Below, in pieces: positions 1-9,272 of a DNA stretch of 64,000 nucleotides. Position 1 is the stretch's first letter. Each line of letters opens with the position of its first letter. A model generated the notes under the pieces. The model did no database searches. It had not been told where the DNA came from and worked only from the letters and a program-made list of their open reading frames with translations. Source of the DNA: Pseudomonas syringae CC1557 (lineage in GTDB: Bacteria > Pseudomonadota > Gammaproteobacteria > Pseudomonadales > Pseudomonadaceae); NCBI RefSeq assembly GCF_000452705.1, contig NZ_CP007014.1:5566001-5630000 (forward strand), in the 5' to 3' direction. Made by a program: the position numbers and the translations under genes.

Positions 1-435
1 GTGCACTGCAAAGGGACTGACTATGCCGCTTTCTTTGGCACTCAGTCGACCCAGAAGCAAAAGCACTACAACACTGACATTGCCAACGCCAACGCCCGTC
101 TCTCGGCGCAGTTGCAGTACATCTTCGCCACCTCGCGTATCGCTCACTACATGAAAGCGATCATGCGCGACAAGATTGGCAGTTTTGCTTCCCGCAAGGA
201 TGTCGAACTGTTCCTCAACAAGTGGCTGTCCAGCTATGTGTTGCTGGATGACACAGCCAGTCAGGAAGCCAAGGCCAAGTTCCCGCTACGCGAGGCGCGT
301 GCCGAAGTGTTCGAAGTACCCGGCAAGCCTGGCGTCTACAAGGCCGTGACCTACCTGCGTCCGCATTATCAACTGGATGAACTGACGGCTTCGTTGCGTT
401 TGGTCGCCGAATTACCCCAATCGACTCGCGGCTAA
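1..435 (+). CDS. tssC: TssC, T6SS contractile sheath large subunit (3' part)
   Basis: Partial gene: only the last 144 codons are in the window and the reading frame is open at base 1, so the GTG at position 1 is not a start. The visible residues match the C-terminal half of the EvpB/VC_A0108 (TssC/VipB) family, with a cysteine-rich turn near CKGTDYAAFF, a run of helices with an ARLSAQLQYIFATSRIAHY-like core, and the ending YLRPHYQLDELTASLRLVAELP. TssC pairs with TssB to build the cytoplasmic contractile sheath around the Hcp tube. It lies 27 bp upstream of tssE, so it belongs to the same operon; tssB is expected just outside the window. The family call is confident. Confidence 0.93.
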   Translation: MHCKGTDYAAFFGTQSTQKQKHYNTDIANANARLSAQLQYIFATSRIAHYMKAIMRDKIGSFASRKDVELFLNKWLSSYVLLDDTASQEAKAKFPLREARAEVFEVPGKPGVYKAVTYLRPHYQLDELTASLRLVAELPQSTRG

Positions 436-462
436 TACCCTTTACTTAGCCAGGGAGGCAAC

Positions 463-945
463 ATGAGTAGTCAACACAAGCTGTTGCCTTCATTGCTGGA
501 TCGATTACTCGACGATCGTCCGCATCAGTCCATGGAAGCGTCATCGGAACGCCTTTGCTCGCTGTCCGATTACAAGGCCAGCATCGTTCGTGACCTGGAG
601 ATTCTGGTGAACACTCGCCAGTCTCTGGTTGCTGGCGAGCTGGAAGGCTTTGCCAATCTGAGCGGCACCATTCTCGATTACGGCATGCCCGACTTCACCA
701 GTAGAAGCGTGCTCGACCCGCAGGACCGTCTTTTGATCCAGCGCCAGCTGGAAAAGGCAATTTCTGTAGGAGCCCGCCGCTTCCGTAGCGTGAAAGTTCA
801 GTTGCTTGCACAACAGACCGGCCAACGCATGCTGACTTTTCGTGTGGACGCAGTACTGCGTCTGCAGGACATTTCGCGTCAAGTTTCTTTTGACGCCGTG
901 CTGCAGGTCAACACTCAGGAATACAAAGTGCAGAACCTCAACTGA
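463..945 (+). CDS. tssE: TssE, T6SS baseplate gp25-like protein
   Basis: A 160-residue protein of the gp25/lysozyme-like baseplate family. It has the family pattern of an N-terminal LLDRLLDD stretch, SIVRDLEILVNTR, a central LDYGMPDF motif and a C-terminal beta segment ending in FDAVLQVN. TssE is a wedge component of the cytoplasmic baseplate that seeds sheath assembly. The ATG start follows a good ribosome-binding site (GGGAGG, spacing 4). The stop overlaps the start of tssF (TGATG), which indicates translational coupling. Length is normal for the family. Confidence 0.95.
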   Translation: MSSQHKLLPSLLDRLLDDRPHQSMEASSERLCSLSDYKASIVRDLEILVNTRQSLVAGELEGFANLSGTILDYGMPDFTSRSVLDPQDRLLIQRQLEKAISVGARRFRSVKVQLLAQQTGQRMLTFRVDAVLRLQDISRQVSFDAVLQVNTQEYKVQNLN

Positions 946-2777
946 TGCTCGACGATCTGCTGCCCTATTACGAGAAAGAACTCTCGCACCTGCGCTTTCT
1001 GGGCCAGGAGTTTGCTGCTCAATATCCGAAGATAGCTTCGCGGCTTCTGATTGAAGGTGATAATTGCGAAGATCCGCATACCGAGCGTCTGATCGAAGCG
1101 TTCTCGTTCCTGTCTGCGCGCGTGCACAAGAAACTCGATGATGAGTTTCCTGAGATCGTCGAGTCGTTCCTGGAGGTGCTGTACCCGCATTACCTGCGCC
1201 CTACACCCTCGATGTCGATTGTCGAGTTCAACATGGGCAGGCAGGAAAAGGTCACCGAGTCCTACCGCGTGGCCCGACACACAGAGCTGCACGCCACTCC
1301 GGTAGACGGCATCGTGTGCAAGTTTCGTACGTGCTACCCGGTCGAATTGTGGCCGGTTGCAGTACAAAGCGCTTCGTTCATTGAAATGGAGCGCTCGGCC
1401 TTCAATGGCCACAGCGCAGACCTGATCGCCCGTTTGCGTATCGGGCTGGCGGCTACCTCCGACGTCCTGTTCGGCAAGATGGAACTGGACAGCCTGCGCT
1501 TTTTCCTTGATGGCGAAAGCACGCTGATGCATCAACTGTATGAGCTGCTGTTCAACAACCTGGCCAAGGCCACTTTGTCATTCGAAGACGAAGGCCGCAC
1601 TCGCGAAGTGGTGCTGCCTGCAGGTGCCTTGAAGTCTGTCGGCTACGGTCTGGATGAAGGGCTGGTGGATTACTCGGAACGTTCGTTTCTGGGGTATCGA
1701 CTGCTGCATGAGTACTTCACCTTCCCTGATAAATTCATGTTCTTCGACCTGTCGGGCTTTGCCCGTATTCTGGCCGGCAAAGAAATCGCGAAAGTGGAAA
1801 TCAATTTCTACTTTTCCGATTACGACCTGACGGACCGTCTGGCGCGCCTGACCCAGAACATCGGCCGTAACAACTTCAAGCTCAACTGCACGCCGATCAT
1901 CAACCTGTTCCGCCAACAGGCCGAGCCAATCAAGCTGACCCACGTCCAGCATGAATATGCAGTCACGCCGGATGTACGCCTGCAAAGCTCCGCCGAAGTG
2001 GTCTCGATTGATCGTGTGCGCCGGGTGAAAAAAATCAATGGAAATGATCAGGTAGGCACCTGCCATCCGTTCTTTGAACCTCGCGGCGATCAAGGTCCCG
2101 GCCAGAGTTTCTGGATTGCCCGGCGACGTCCGACGCAGAGCCGGCAAAGCGATGGCTCGAACATGTTCATCCGCGTCGTGGATCGTGATCTGGAACTGAT
2201 TGATTCCAACAACGACACGCTCAGTATCCGTCTGACGTGCAGCAACCGCGATTTGCCGCTGATGCTACCTTTTGGCGGCGAGCGCGGGGATTTCAACATC
2301 CCTTCCAACTCGGTGATCAAGGATATCCGCTGCCTGCGCAAACCCACTGCGACGGTGCGCGTGCCGCTGGGCAACGGCGTGATCTGGCGTCTTATTTCGC
2401 ACCTGTCGCTTAACCACATGTCGCTGGTTTCGAAAGGGCGCGAAGTGCTGCTGGAACTGCTCTCGCTTTACAACTACCGCAACATGTCGGCGATTCGTAA
2501 ACAGATCAACGGGATCGTATCGGTGACCAGTGAACCAGTCGTGGCGCGCATCGGGCATCCGCGCCCGAACTTCGTACGCGGCGTCGGCATCACACTGAAA
2601 TTCGATGAAAGCCAGTACACCGGCAGCGGCGTGTTCCTGTTCGGCATGGTACTTGACCACTTCTTTGGTCAGTACTGCTCGATGAACAGCTTTACCCAAT
2701 TAACCCTTCGCACCTTGCAGCGCGAAAAGAGAGTGGTCCAATGGCCCCCGCGAACAGGCGATCAACCCCTGGTCTGA
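945..2777 (+). CDS. tssF: TssF, T6SS baseplate wedge protein
   Basis: A 610-residue protein of the VasA/ImpG (TssF) family, normal length. It opens with LLPYYEKELSHLRFLGQEFAAQYPKIA-type sequence, a very conserved N-terminal signature, followed by DPHTERLIEAFSFLSARV and a region with YPHYLRP. TssF with TssG and TssK forms the baseplate wedge around VgrG. The ATG overlaps the tssE stop by one base, and the 3' end overlaps tssG by 37 bp, so all three are probably co-translated. Confidence 0.96.
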   Translation: MLDDLLPYYEKELSHLRFLGQEFAAQYPKIASRLLIEGDNCEDPHTERLIEAFSFLSARVHKKLDDEFPEIVESFLEVLYPHYLRPTPSMSIVEFNMGRQEKVTESYRVARHTELHATPVDGIVCKFRTCYPVELWPVAVQSASFIEMERSAFNGHSADLIARLRIGLAATSDVLFGKMELDSLRFFLDGESTLMHQLYELLFNNLAKATLSFEDEGRTREVVLPAGALKSVGYGLDEGLVDYSERSFLGYRLLHEYFTFPDKFMFFDLSGFARILAGKEIAKVEINFYFSDYDLTDRLARLTQNIGRNNFKLNCTPIINLFRQQAEPIKLTHVQHEYAVTPDVRLQSSAEVVSIDRVRRVKKINGNDQVGTCHPFFEPRGDQGPGQSFWIARRRPTQSRQSDGSNMFIRVVDRDLELIDSNNDTLSIRLTCSNRDLPLMLPFGGERGDFNIPSNSVIKDIRCLRKPTATVRVPLGNGVIWRLISHLSLNHMSLVSKGREVLLELLSLYNYRNMSAIRKQINGIVSVTSEPVVARIGHPRPNFVRGVGITLKFDESQYTGSGVFLFGMVLDHFFGQYCSMNSFTQLTLRTLQREKRVVQWPPRTGDQPLV

Positions 2778-3811
2778 TAGACCAGGCAAGGGCTGAGCCG
2801 CACCGATTCGAATTTTTCCAGTTGGTGCGTTTGCTCCGCCTGCATTACAGCAGGAACGGGCGCATGGACCTGGAAACCAGGCCGCATGAGGACCCTTTGC
2901 GCTTTCGTTCACAACTGTCGCTCAACTTCCCGGCCAGTGAAGTCAGCGACCTGCAGTTTGAACGCGAAGGCAAAGTCTCGGCGGCAGGTTTGCCGCTGTC
3001 CGAAGTGCAAGTCACGTTCATGGGGCTGGTCGGGCCGTCCGGCGTTTTACCACGCCCGTACACTGAGTTGCTGATTGATCGACACATCCAGTATCGAGAC
3101 GATGCTGCGCATGCGTTTCTGGATATTTTTTCGCATCGCATGACCTCGCTGTTTTACGAAGCGTGGCAGAAGTACAAGTTTTATATCGAGTACGAGCGTA
3201 GTGGCACCTCGAACTTTGATCGTTATTTGCTCAACTTGGTGGGTTTCGGACCCGAGGCGTTGAAGCAGAAATTCGACAAGGGCGAATCTCCATTGCGCCG
3301 CGAACTGTTTAGCTACTTCTCGGGGATGTTCGCCCAGAAGCCGCGCAACGCGTTGAACCTTGAGGTCATGCTGAGCTTTTACTTCTCCCTGCCCTTCAAG
3401 ATCCAACAGTTTGCCGGGCGCTGGTTAAAACTCGACAGCGGTCAGTGCACCCAGTTAGGCCGCAAGAATGCCGTGCTGGGGCAAAGCGCGGTGGCTGGCA
3501 ATCGCGTCTGGGACTACCAGTCGTGCGTGCGTATCGAAATGGGGCCTCTGGATCTGGTCGATTACCAGCGTTTTCAGCCAGGCACGGTGGACTACCGAAA
3601 ACTGGTTGAACTGGTGCGTTTTTACGCGGGTGCCGAACTGGACTTCCAGATTGCACCGAAGCTCAAACGTGAAGCTGTACCTGTGGCCCGCCTGGGCCGC
3701 CAAGGCAATGTATCTCTGGGCTGGCTTGGCTGGCTCAAACGCCCCGGTGTCGACGTGGAGCCTTCCCGTTGCGCCCTTTTCCACATTCCTTTTGATGGGG
3801 TCTCCCTGTGA
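2741..3811 (+). CDS. tssG: TssG, T6SS baseplate wedge protein
   Basis: A 356-residue protein of the VasB/ImpH (TssG) family. The typical pattern is present: RFEFFQLVRLL near residue 25, then FMGLVGPSGVLP and YTELL near residue 100, and FDHR/FSHRMTSLFYEAW-like sequence at about 130. It forms the baseplate wedge with TssF. The ATG lies 37 bp inside tssF in another frame; the protein would lose its conserved N-terminus if it began later, so the overlap is kept. It ends four bases into the GTG start of tssH. Confidence 0.95.
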   Translation: MAPANRRSTPGLIDQARAEPHRFEFFQLVRLLRLHYSRNGRMDLETRPHEDPLRFRSQLSLNFPASEVSDLQFEREGKVSAAGLPLSEVQVTFMGLVGPSGVLPRPYTELLIDRHIQYRDDAAHAFLDIFSHRMTSLFYEAWQKYKFYIEYERSGTSNFDRYLLNLVGFGPEALKQKFDKGESPLRRELFSYFSGMFAQKPRNALNLEVMLSFYFSLPFKIQQFAGRWLKLDSGQCTQLGRKNAVLGQSAVAGNRVWDYQSCVRIEMGPLDLVDYQRFQPGTVDYRKLVELVRFYAGAELDFQIAPKLKREAVPVARLGRQGNVSLGWLGWLKRPGVDVEPSRCALFHIPFDGVSL

Positions 3812-6411
3812 ACCTGAAGTCCCTGTTCGCCAAGCTGAACGAAACGAGCCGCACGGCCACTGAAAGCGCCGCCGCGCTGTGCCTGTCTGAGAACCATTAC
3901 GACGTTGAAGTCGAGCACTTGCTGCTGCAATTGCTGGATAGTAACGATAACGACCTGCCCGTGATCCTGCGTCACTACGATGTGGTGCCTGATCGCCTGC
4001 AAGCGCAGTTGGTCACAGCGCTGGGGACGTTCAAGAAAGGCAACACTCGGACGCCTGCCCTCTCGCCGCACATCACCCGCATGATCGAACAGGCCTGGGT
4101 ATTGGCGTCAATCGAGTTCGGTCAGTCACAGATTCGTACCGGCCACCTTCTTCAGGCTTTGCTGGACGACGATGCACTGCGTCGCGTGGTCATCGGGTCC
4201 GCTCCGGAACTGGAGAAAATCAACGCGGACGATCTGCGCCTCAACTTGAGCGCGCTGGTCGAAGGCAGCCCCGAGACGAAGCTGAGCAAGCCGCTGGCGA
4301 ACGCCGACGCAAGTACTGGCGCCACCACCAAGGGCAACGGAAAGACCCCAGCCCTGGACCAGTACACCGTCAACCTGACCCAGAGCGCCCGCGATGGGCG
4401 CATTGATCCGGTTCTGGGACGCGAATTCGAAGTACGGCAAATGGTCGACATCCTGACCCGCCGCCGTCAGAACAACCCGATCCTGACCGGCGAAGCGGGT
4501 GTGGGTAAAACGGCAGTGGTTGAAGGTCTGGCGCTGCGTATCGTGCAGGGCGACGTGCCGTCGGTGCTCAAGGGCGTCGCCATTCACACGCTGGATCTGG
4601 GGTTGTTGCAAGCCGGTGCCGGAGTCAAGGGTGAGTTCGAAAACCGTCTCAAATCAGTCATCGAGGAAACCAAGCGCAGCCTGCACCCGATCATCCTGTT
4701 CATCGATGAAGCCCATACGCTGATCGGCTCGGGCGGACAGGCAGGGCAGAACGACGCGGCCAACCTGCTCAAGCCCGCCTTGGCGCGTGGCGAACTGCGC
4801 ACTATCGCGGCCACTACATGGGCAGAATACAAAAAGTATTTCGAAAAAGACGCCGCGCTGGCACGTCGCTTTCAGGTCGTGAAAGTCGAAGAGCCTGATG
4901 AAGACAAGGCCATCCACATGCTACGCGGGCTGCTGGCGAAGATGCAGGAGCACCATAAGGTAACGGTGATGGACGAAGCGCTGGTTCAGGCCGTGCGCCT
5001 TTCCAACCGCTACATTACCGGCCGCCAGTTGCCGGACAAGGCGGTCAGCGTACTCGACACCGCTTGCGCGCGCGTTGCGCTGGGCCAATCGGCGCAGCCA
5101 GGCGCGCTGGAAGACTGCAAGCGTCATATCGATAACCTGAATGCAGAAATCGCCGTGCTGGAGCAGGAAACCGCCAAAGGCAGCGATCACGCCCGCCGCC
5201 TGACCGCTCTTCACGAAGAGCTGAAAACCGAACAGGAAACTCGCGAGTCGCTGGAACAACAGTGGAAGCGTGAGCTGGAACTGGTCGAAAAGCTCGGCAC
5301 GCTCAGCGTTGCGGAAAACGGCAAGCCGGATGCCGAGCAGATTGCCGCAGTGCGCGCCGAACTGGCCGGCGTTCAGGGCGAGCAGCCACTGGTCCATGCG
5401 CTGGTGGACGGTGGCACGATTGGCGAAGTGATTTCCGGCTGGACCGGGATCCCGCTGGGCAAGATGTTGCGCGACGAAATCGACACCGTGCAAAGCCTGC
5501 CTGCACTGCTGGGCGAACGCGTTCTGGGGCAGGATCACGCGCTGGAAGAGATCGGCAAGCGCATCAAGATTTCCCGTGCCCGCATGGAAGACCCGAACAA
5601 GCCAATCGGCGTATTCCTGCTGCTGGGTCCGAGCGGTGTCGGCAAGACCGAAACTGCGTTGGCTCTGGCTGACACCCTGTATGGCGGCGAGCGTAATGTC
5701 ATCACCATCAACATGTCCGAATACCAGGAAGCCCATACGGTATCGAGTCTGAAAGGCTCCCCGCCCGGCTACGTCGGTTACGGCGAAGGTGGTGTGCTCA
5801 CCGAAGCCGTGCGTCGCAAGCCTTACAGCGTGGTCCTGCTCGACGAAGTGGAAAAAGCCCACCCAGACGTGCTTGAGCTGTTTTTTCAGGTCTTCGACAA
5901 AGGTGTTCTGGACGACGGCGAAGGTCGCGAGATCAACTTCCGCAATACCGTGATCATCCTCACGTCCAATACCGGCACTGACCGCATCATGCAGTGGTGC
6001 CTGAACACCGAGCAGAAATCGACACCCGATGACATCGTGGAAGGTCTGCGCGACGAGTTGAATCAGGTGTTCAAACCGGCGTTTTTGGGTCGTCTCACCA
6101 TCGTGCCGTATTACCCGGTTCAGGACGCCATTCTGGAGCGCATCGTCGGCCTGAAGCTGGAGCGCATCCGCAAGCGTTTCGAGCGCAATCATCAGGCAGT
6201 GCTGCGTTACGACGAAGCGCTGATCAAGGCCATTGCTTCGCGTTGCACGGAAGTCGACAGCGGTGCGCGCAACATCGACAACATTCTGTCCAAGACCCTA
6301 ATGCCGGAGCTCGCCCAGCGGGTGCTGGAGCGAATGGCGCAGGACAAACCGATTCAGAGCCTGACCATCGATCTGGGCAGCGATGGCGACTTCGCTTACA
6401 CCCTGACCTGA
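3808..6411 (+). CDS. tssH: TssH/ClpV, T6SS sheath-disassembling AAA+ ATPase
   Basis: An 867-residue ClpB-like ATPase with two AAA+ modules. The N-terminal double Clp repeat covers about residues 1-150. The first Walker A is GEAGVGKT (228-235) with Walker [12 protein letters not shown] (from about 295); the second Walker A is GPSGVGKT (607-614) with Walker [12 protein letters not shown] (about 675). A coiled-coil middle domain lies between. ClpV binds TssC and recycles contracted sheaths. The start is a GTG overlapping the TGA of tssG. The position inside tssG-tssJ and the N-domain fix it as ClpV and not housekeeping ClpB. Confidence 0.96.
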   Translation: MNLKSLFAKLNETSRTATESAAALCLSENHYDVEVEHLLLQLLDSNDNDLPVILRHYDVVPDRLQAQLVTALGTFKKGNTRTPALSPHITRMIEQAWVLASIEFGQSQIRTGHLLQALLDDDALRRVVIGSAPELEKINADDLRLNLSALVEGSPETKLSKPLANADASTGATTKGNGKTPALDQYTVNLTQSARDGRIDPVLGREFEVRQMVDILTRRRQNNPILTGEAGVGKTAVVEGLALRIVQGDVPSVLKGVAIHTLDLGLLQAGAGVKGEFENRLKSVIEETKRSLHPIILFIDEAHTLIGSGGQAGQNDAANLLKPALARGELRTIAATTWAEYKKYFEKDAALARRFQVVKVEEPDEDKAIHMLRGLLAKMQEHHKVTVMDEALVQAVRLSNRYITGRQLPDKAVSVLDTACARVALGQSAQPGALEDCKRHIDNLNAEIAVLEQETAKGSDHARRLTALHEELKTEQETRESLEQQWKRELELVEKLGTLSVAENGKPDAEQIAAVRAELAGVQGEQPLVHALVDGGTIGEVISGWTGIPLGKMLRDEIDTVQSLPALLGERVLGQDHALEEIGKRIKISRARMEDPNKPIGVFLLLGPSGVGKTETALALADTLYGGERNVITINMSEYQEAHTVSSLKGSPPGYVGYGEGGVLTEAVRRKPYSVVLLDEVEKAHPDVLELFFQVFDKGVLDDGEGREINFRNTVIILTSNTGTDRIMQWCLNTEQKSTPDDIVEGLRDELNQVFKPAFLGRLTIVPYYPVQDAILERIVGLKLERIRKRFERNHQAVLRYDEALIKAIASRCTEVDSGARNIDNILSKTLMPELAQRVLERMAQDKPIQSLTIDLGSDGDFAYTLT

Positions 6412-6436
6412 TCGATCACCCCATAGGTAAGACGTG

Positions 6437-7192
6437 ATGAATAAAAGACTTCAAGGTAATTGTTCCTCGAAGCCAGCCTTGGCAAGGTGCCTGGCTGTTC
6501 TGGCAATGATGATGGCGCTGTCCGCATGCGGCGTGACAGACCGTGTCGCCAAGCGCATGGATGACACGTGGGCTGGCGACATGATGTTTGGTGATAACGA
6601 AAAGGTCATCCTGACGACTGATGGCGGTAACCAGCTCAATCCCGATGAGTACGGTAAACCGCTATCGGTAGTAGTGCGCGTGTATCAGTTGGCCTCTCTG
6701 GAGCGCTTTGAGTCCGTCGACGCCGACAGCCTCTGGGATAATCCGCAAAAGGCGCTGGGCAACACGCTGGTCGAGAGCAAGGAGCTGATTCTGCTGCCAG
6801 GCATGGGACAGACCGATCAATGGCCGCTGAGCCCGAATGCCTCATACGTGGGCATCGCGGCGTTCTTCCGTACTGACGAAAACAGCCGCTGGAAAGTAGC
6901 GTTCGACGCCAATACGTTGCGCAAGGACGGTATCTGGTTCTCGTCCGACGGTGTGCGTGTACTGGTGGACAACAACTACATCCTCGCGGCGCGTGGCGTG
7001 GACGTACTGAACAGACTCAAGACGGAAGAGCAGTTCAACAAAGCCAATTCCTTGCCGGAAAAACCCGCCAATAAAACCCTTACCGATCGTGCGCAGGATG
7101 CAGCGGTACAGCAAGCCCAGGACTCTGCAAGCAGCTCCGCGAAAAAAGCGGCGGACTCACAATTCAATTCTCTGTTGGAAGGCGCCAAATGA
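6437..7192 (+). CDS. tssJ: TssJ, T6SS outer-membrane lipoprotein
   Basis: A 251-residue lipoprotein of the VasD/SciN (TssJ) family. The ATG at 6437 is preferred over a GTG three bases earlier. A lipobox LSAC (cysteine at residue 31 counted from the ATG) follows a hydrophobic signal peptide. The beta-sandwich domain contains LNPDEYGKPLSVVVRVYQL and the later LLPGMGQTDQWPLSPNASYVGIAAFFR stretches typical of TssJ. It anchors TssM at the outer membrane. The tail after about residue 190 is rich in Ala, Ser, Gln and Lys and longer than in many TssJ proteins. The stop overlaps the tssK start by 4 bp. Confidence 0.94.
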   Translation: MNKRLQGNCSSKPALARCLAVLAMMMALSACGVTDRVAKRMDDTWAGDMMFGDNEKVILTTDGGNQLNPDEYGKPLSVVVRVYQLASLERFESVDADSLWDNPQKALGNTLVESKELILLPGMGQTDQWPLSPNASYVGIAAFFRTDENSRWKVAFDANTLRKDGIWFSSDGVRVLVDNNYILAARGVDVLNRLKTEEQFNKANSLPEKPANKTLTDRAQDAAVQQAQDSASSSAKKAADSQFNSLLEGAK

Positions 7193-8532
7193 GTAAACAA
7201 AGCCGCGTGATGTGGTCGGAAGGTATGTTCCTTTTGCCGCAACATTTCCAATATCAGGATGAGTTTCACCAACATCAGCTTGCTGAGTCGACACTGCGTT
7301 CCACGCCCTTTCACTGGGGTGTGCAAACGCTGGAAGTCGACGTAGAGGCGCTGGCGACCGGGTCCCTGCAACTGAAGCGCCTGAAACTGGTGTTCCCGGA
7401 CGGCAGTCTTTACGACGCGCCGCAGCACGACCCGCTGCCCGCCGCGCGCGACCTGAAAAACCTGATCAAAGGCGGAGAGATCAAGGTTTATGCAGCGCTG
7501 AAACTGCCTGAGCCTTTTGGGCTGAACTACGTTGAAGACGGCCAGGAACAGAAAAGTGCCCGTCGCTTTCGTAAACAATTCGACACGCTGCCGGACCTCA
7601 ACGAAGGCGATCTGGAAAACGAGATCACCAGCCTGCGCCTGAATGTGGTGATGCTGGTCGATGGCGACAGTCTGGACGGTTACAGCTACTGCCCGATTGC
7701 GCGACTGGCGCGTAACAACATCGGCGGCTTCAACCTTGATGCGCACTTTGTGCATCCGACCTTGCATGTGGGCACTCACGAAACACTGGTCGGCCTCGGC
7801 AGGCGCCTGATCAGCGTGCTGCAAGCCAAGAGCAAGGCGCTCTCGGGCCGCCGCCGCGAGCGTGCCGACCAGATCGCCGAGTTCGGCTCCAGCGACGTCA
7901 CCCTGTTCTGGCTCCTGAACACCGTCAACCGTGCCTATCCGCAACTGGCCCATCTGCTGGCGCATCCACGTCTGCACCCGGAGCGCCTGTATCTTTTTCT
8001 GGCGGAACTGGCGGGTGGCCTGCTGACATTCTCGCTGGACACGCAACTCACCGACATTCCGGATTACGATCATCAGGATCCAGCCGCCTCGTTGGTAAAA
8101 CTCGACGAGCTGGTTCGTCTGCTGCTTGAAAACGTGATCCCGAACCAGTGCATTGTCATCAACCTGAGCCAGGTCAGGCCTTCGTACTGGCAGGGCCAGT
8201 TGCTGGATCCGCGTCTTACCGAAGCGGACTTTTACATCTCGGTACACGCCGATATGCCCGGCTCCAGCCTGCTGGAACTGGTGCCTCGTGCGTTCAAGGT
8301 CGGTTCGCCGGAAGACATCGAAGTGGTCGTCAACAGCGCCATGCCGGGCGTCACACTGAACCACTCGACACGCCTGCCAAATGCAATTCCGGTGCGTCTG
8401 GACAATCATTATTTCTCCATCGAGCCTCATGGGCGGGTGTACGAGCGAATGATGGAAGCGCAGGCCATTTCCTTCTACGCGCCCAGCGCGTTTACCAATC
8501 TCAAGCTTGAACTGTTGGCGGTGCTTAAATGA
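7189..8532 (+). CDS. tssK: TssK, T6SS baseplate-membrane connector
   Basis: A 447-residue protein of the VasE/ImpJ (TssK) family, normal length. The N-terminus VMWSEGMFLLPQHFQYQDEF is the hallmark of the family. TssK trimers connect the baseplate wedges to the cytoplasmic part of TssL and TssM. The ATG overlaps the tssJ stop (ATGA), and the TGA overlaps the tssL ATG, so it is part of a tightly coupled J-K-L block. Confidence 0.96.
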   Translation: MSKQSRVMWSEGMFLLPQHFQYQDEFHQHQLAESTLRSTPFHWGVQTLEVDVEALATGSLQLKRLKLVFPDGSLYDAPQHDPLPAARDLKNLIKGGEIKVYAALKLPEPFGLNYVEDGQEQKSARRFRKQFDTLPDLNEGDLENEITSLRLNVVMLVDGDSLDGYSYCPIARLARNNIGGFNLDAHFVHPTLHVGTHETLVGLGRRLISVLQAKSKALSGRRRERADQIAEFGSSDVTLFWLLNTVNRAYPQLAHLLAHPRLHPERLYLFLAELAGGLLTFSLDTQLTDIPDYDHQDPAASLVKLDELVRLLLENVIPNQCIVINLSQVRPSYWQGQLLDPRLTEADFYISVHADMPGSSLLELVPRAFKVGSPEDIEVVVNSAMPGVTLNHSTRLPNAIPVRLDNHYFSIEPHGRVYERMMEAQAISFYAPSAFTNLKLELLAVLK

Positions 8533-9242
8533 CTGAAGCCGTGATGCAAGGTGCCGCTGCGGCTGCTACCGAAAAACCTACGCTCAAAGACCTGGTACGT
8601 GACTTCATCACCATGGCGCTGATTGTCCGTCGCGGCCGCCAGGCGATCTCGGTCATCGCGTTCGAATCCAGCGTCGATTCTTTTTTTGCCGATCTGGAGC
8701 GTCAGGCGCGCAGCGCCAACTACAGCGTCGAACAGGTCAAGGACGCCCAGTACGCACTGTGCGCATTCCTGGATGAGAGCGTGCTGCGCTCGGGCGACAA
8801 CGACATGCGTCGCCACTTCGAAATGGAGCCGCTGCAATTCCGTTATTTCGGTGTTCACCTGGCGGGCGAAGGCTTCTTCGAGAAAATCGAACTGCTGCGC
8901 GCCGACGTAAAAAAGAACCTGGATGTGCTTGAGGTGTATCACTTGTGCCTGGCACTGGGTTTCGAAGGCAAATTCGGGCTTGGTCAGAAGGACCAACTGC
9001 GCTACCTGGCCAACACACTGGGCCAGGACATCGCACGCTACCGCAAGACGCCAAAGGCGCTGTCACCTGATTGGGCATTGCCTGACCAGGTGTCGCAGAT
9101 GCTTCGCCATGAAGTTCCGGTATGGCTTTACCTGGTGCTCATCGCCCTCGTGTGCCTGGGCGTCTATCTGACGCTGGACTGGTTGCTGGGCAAAGACGTG
9201 GCCGCGTTGGCCGAACATATCAGCCAACTGTTCAATGCTTGA
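8529..9242 (+). CDS. tssL: TssL (DotU/IcmH), T6SS inner-membrane protein without peptidoglycan-binding domain
   Basis: A 237-residue DotU-family protein. The cytoplasmic helical hook carries the conserved AQYALCAFLDESVL and LEVYHLCLALGFEGKF motifs, followed by a single C-terminal membrane helix at about residues 198-220. It ends shortly after the membrane helix, so it has no OmpA-like peptidoglycan-binding domain; in this cluster that domain is found on the IcmF-like protein at 14145-16637. TssL forms the inner-membrane complex with TssM and TssJ. Confidence 0.95.
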   Translation: MTEAVMQGAAAAATEKPTLKDLVRDFITMALIVRRGRQAISVIAFESSVDSFFADLERQARSANYSVEQVKDAQYALCAFLDESVLRSGDNDMRRHFEMEPLQFRYFGVHLAGEGFFEKIELLRADVKKNLDVLEVYHLCLALGFEGKFGLGQKDQLRYLANTLGQDIARYRKTPKALSPDWALPDQVSQMLRHEVPVWLYLVLIALVCLGVYLTLDWLLGKDVAALAEHISQLFNA

Positions 9243-9272
9243 GCCACGATCAGGTAACCGAGTCAGGAAGAC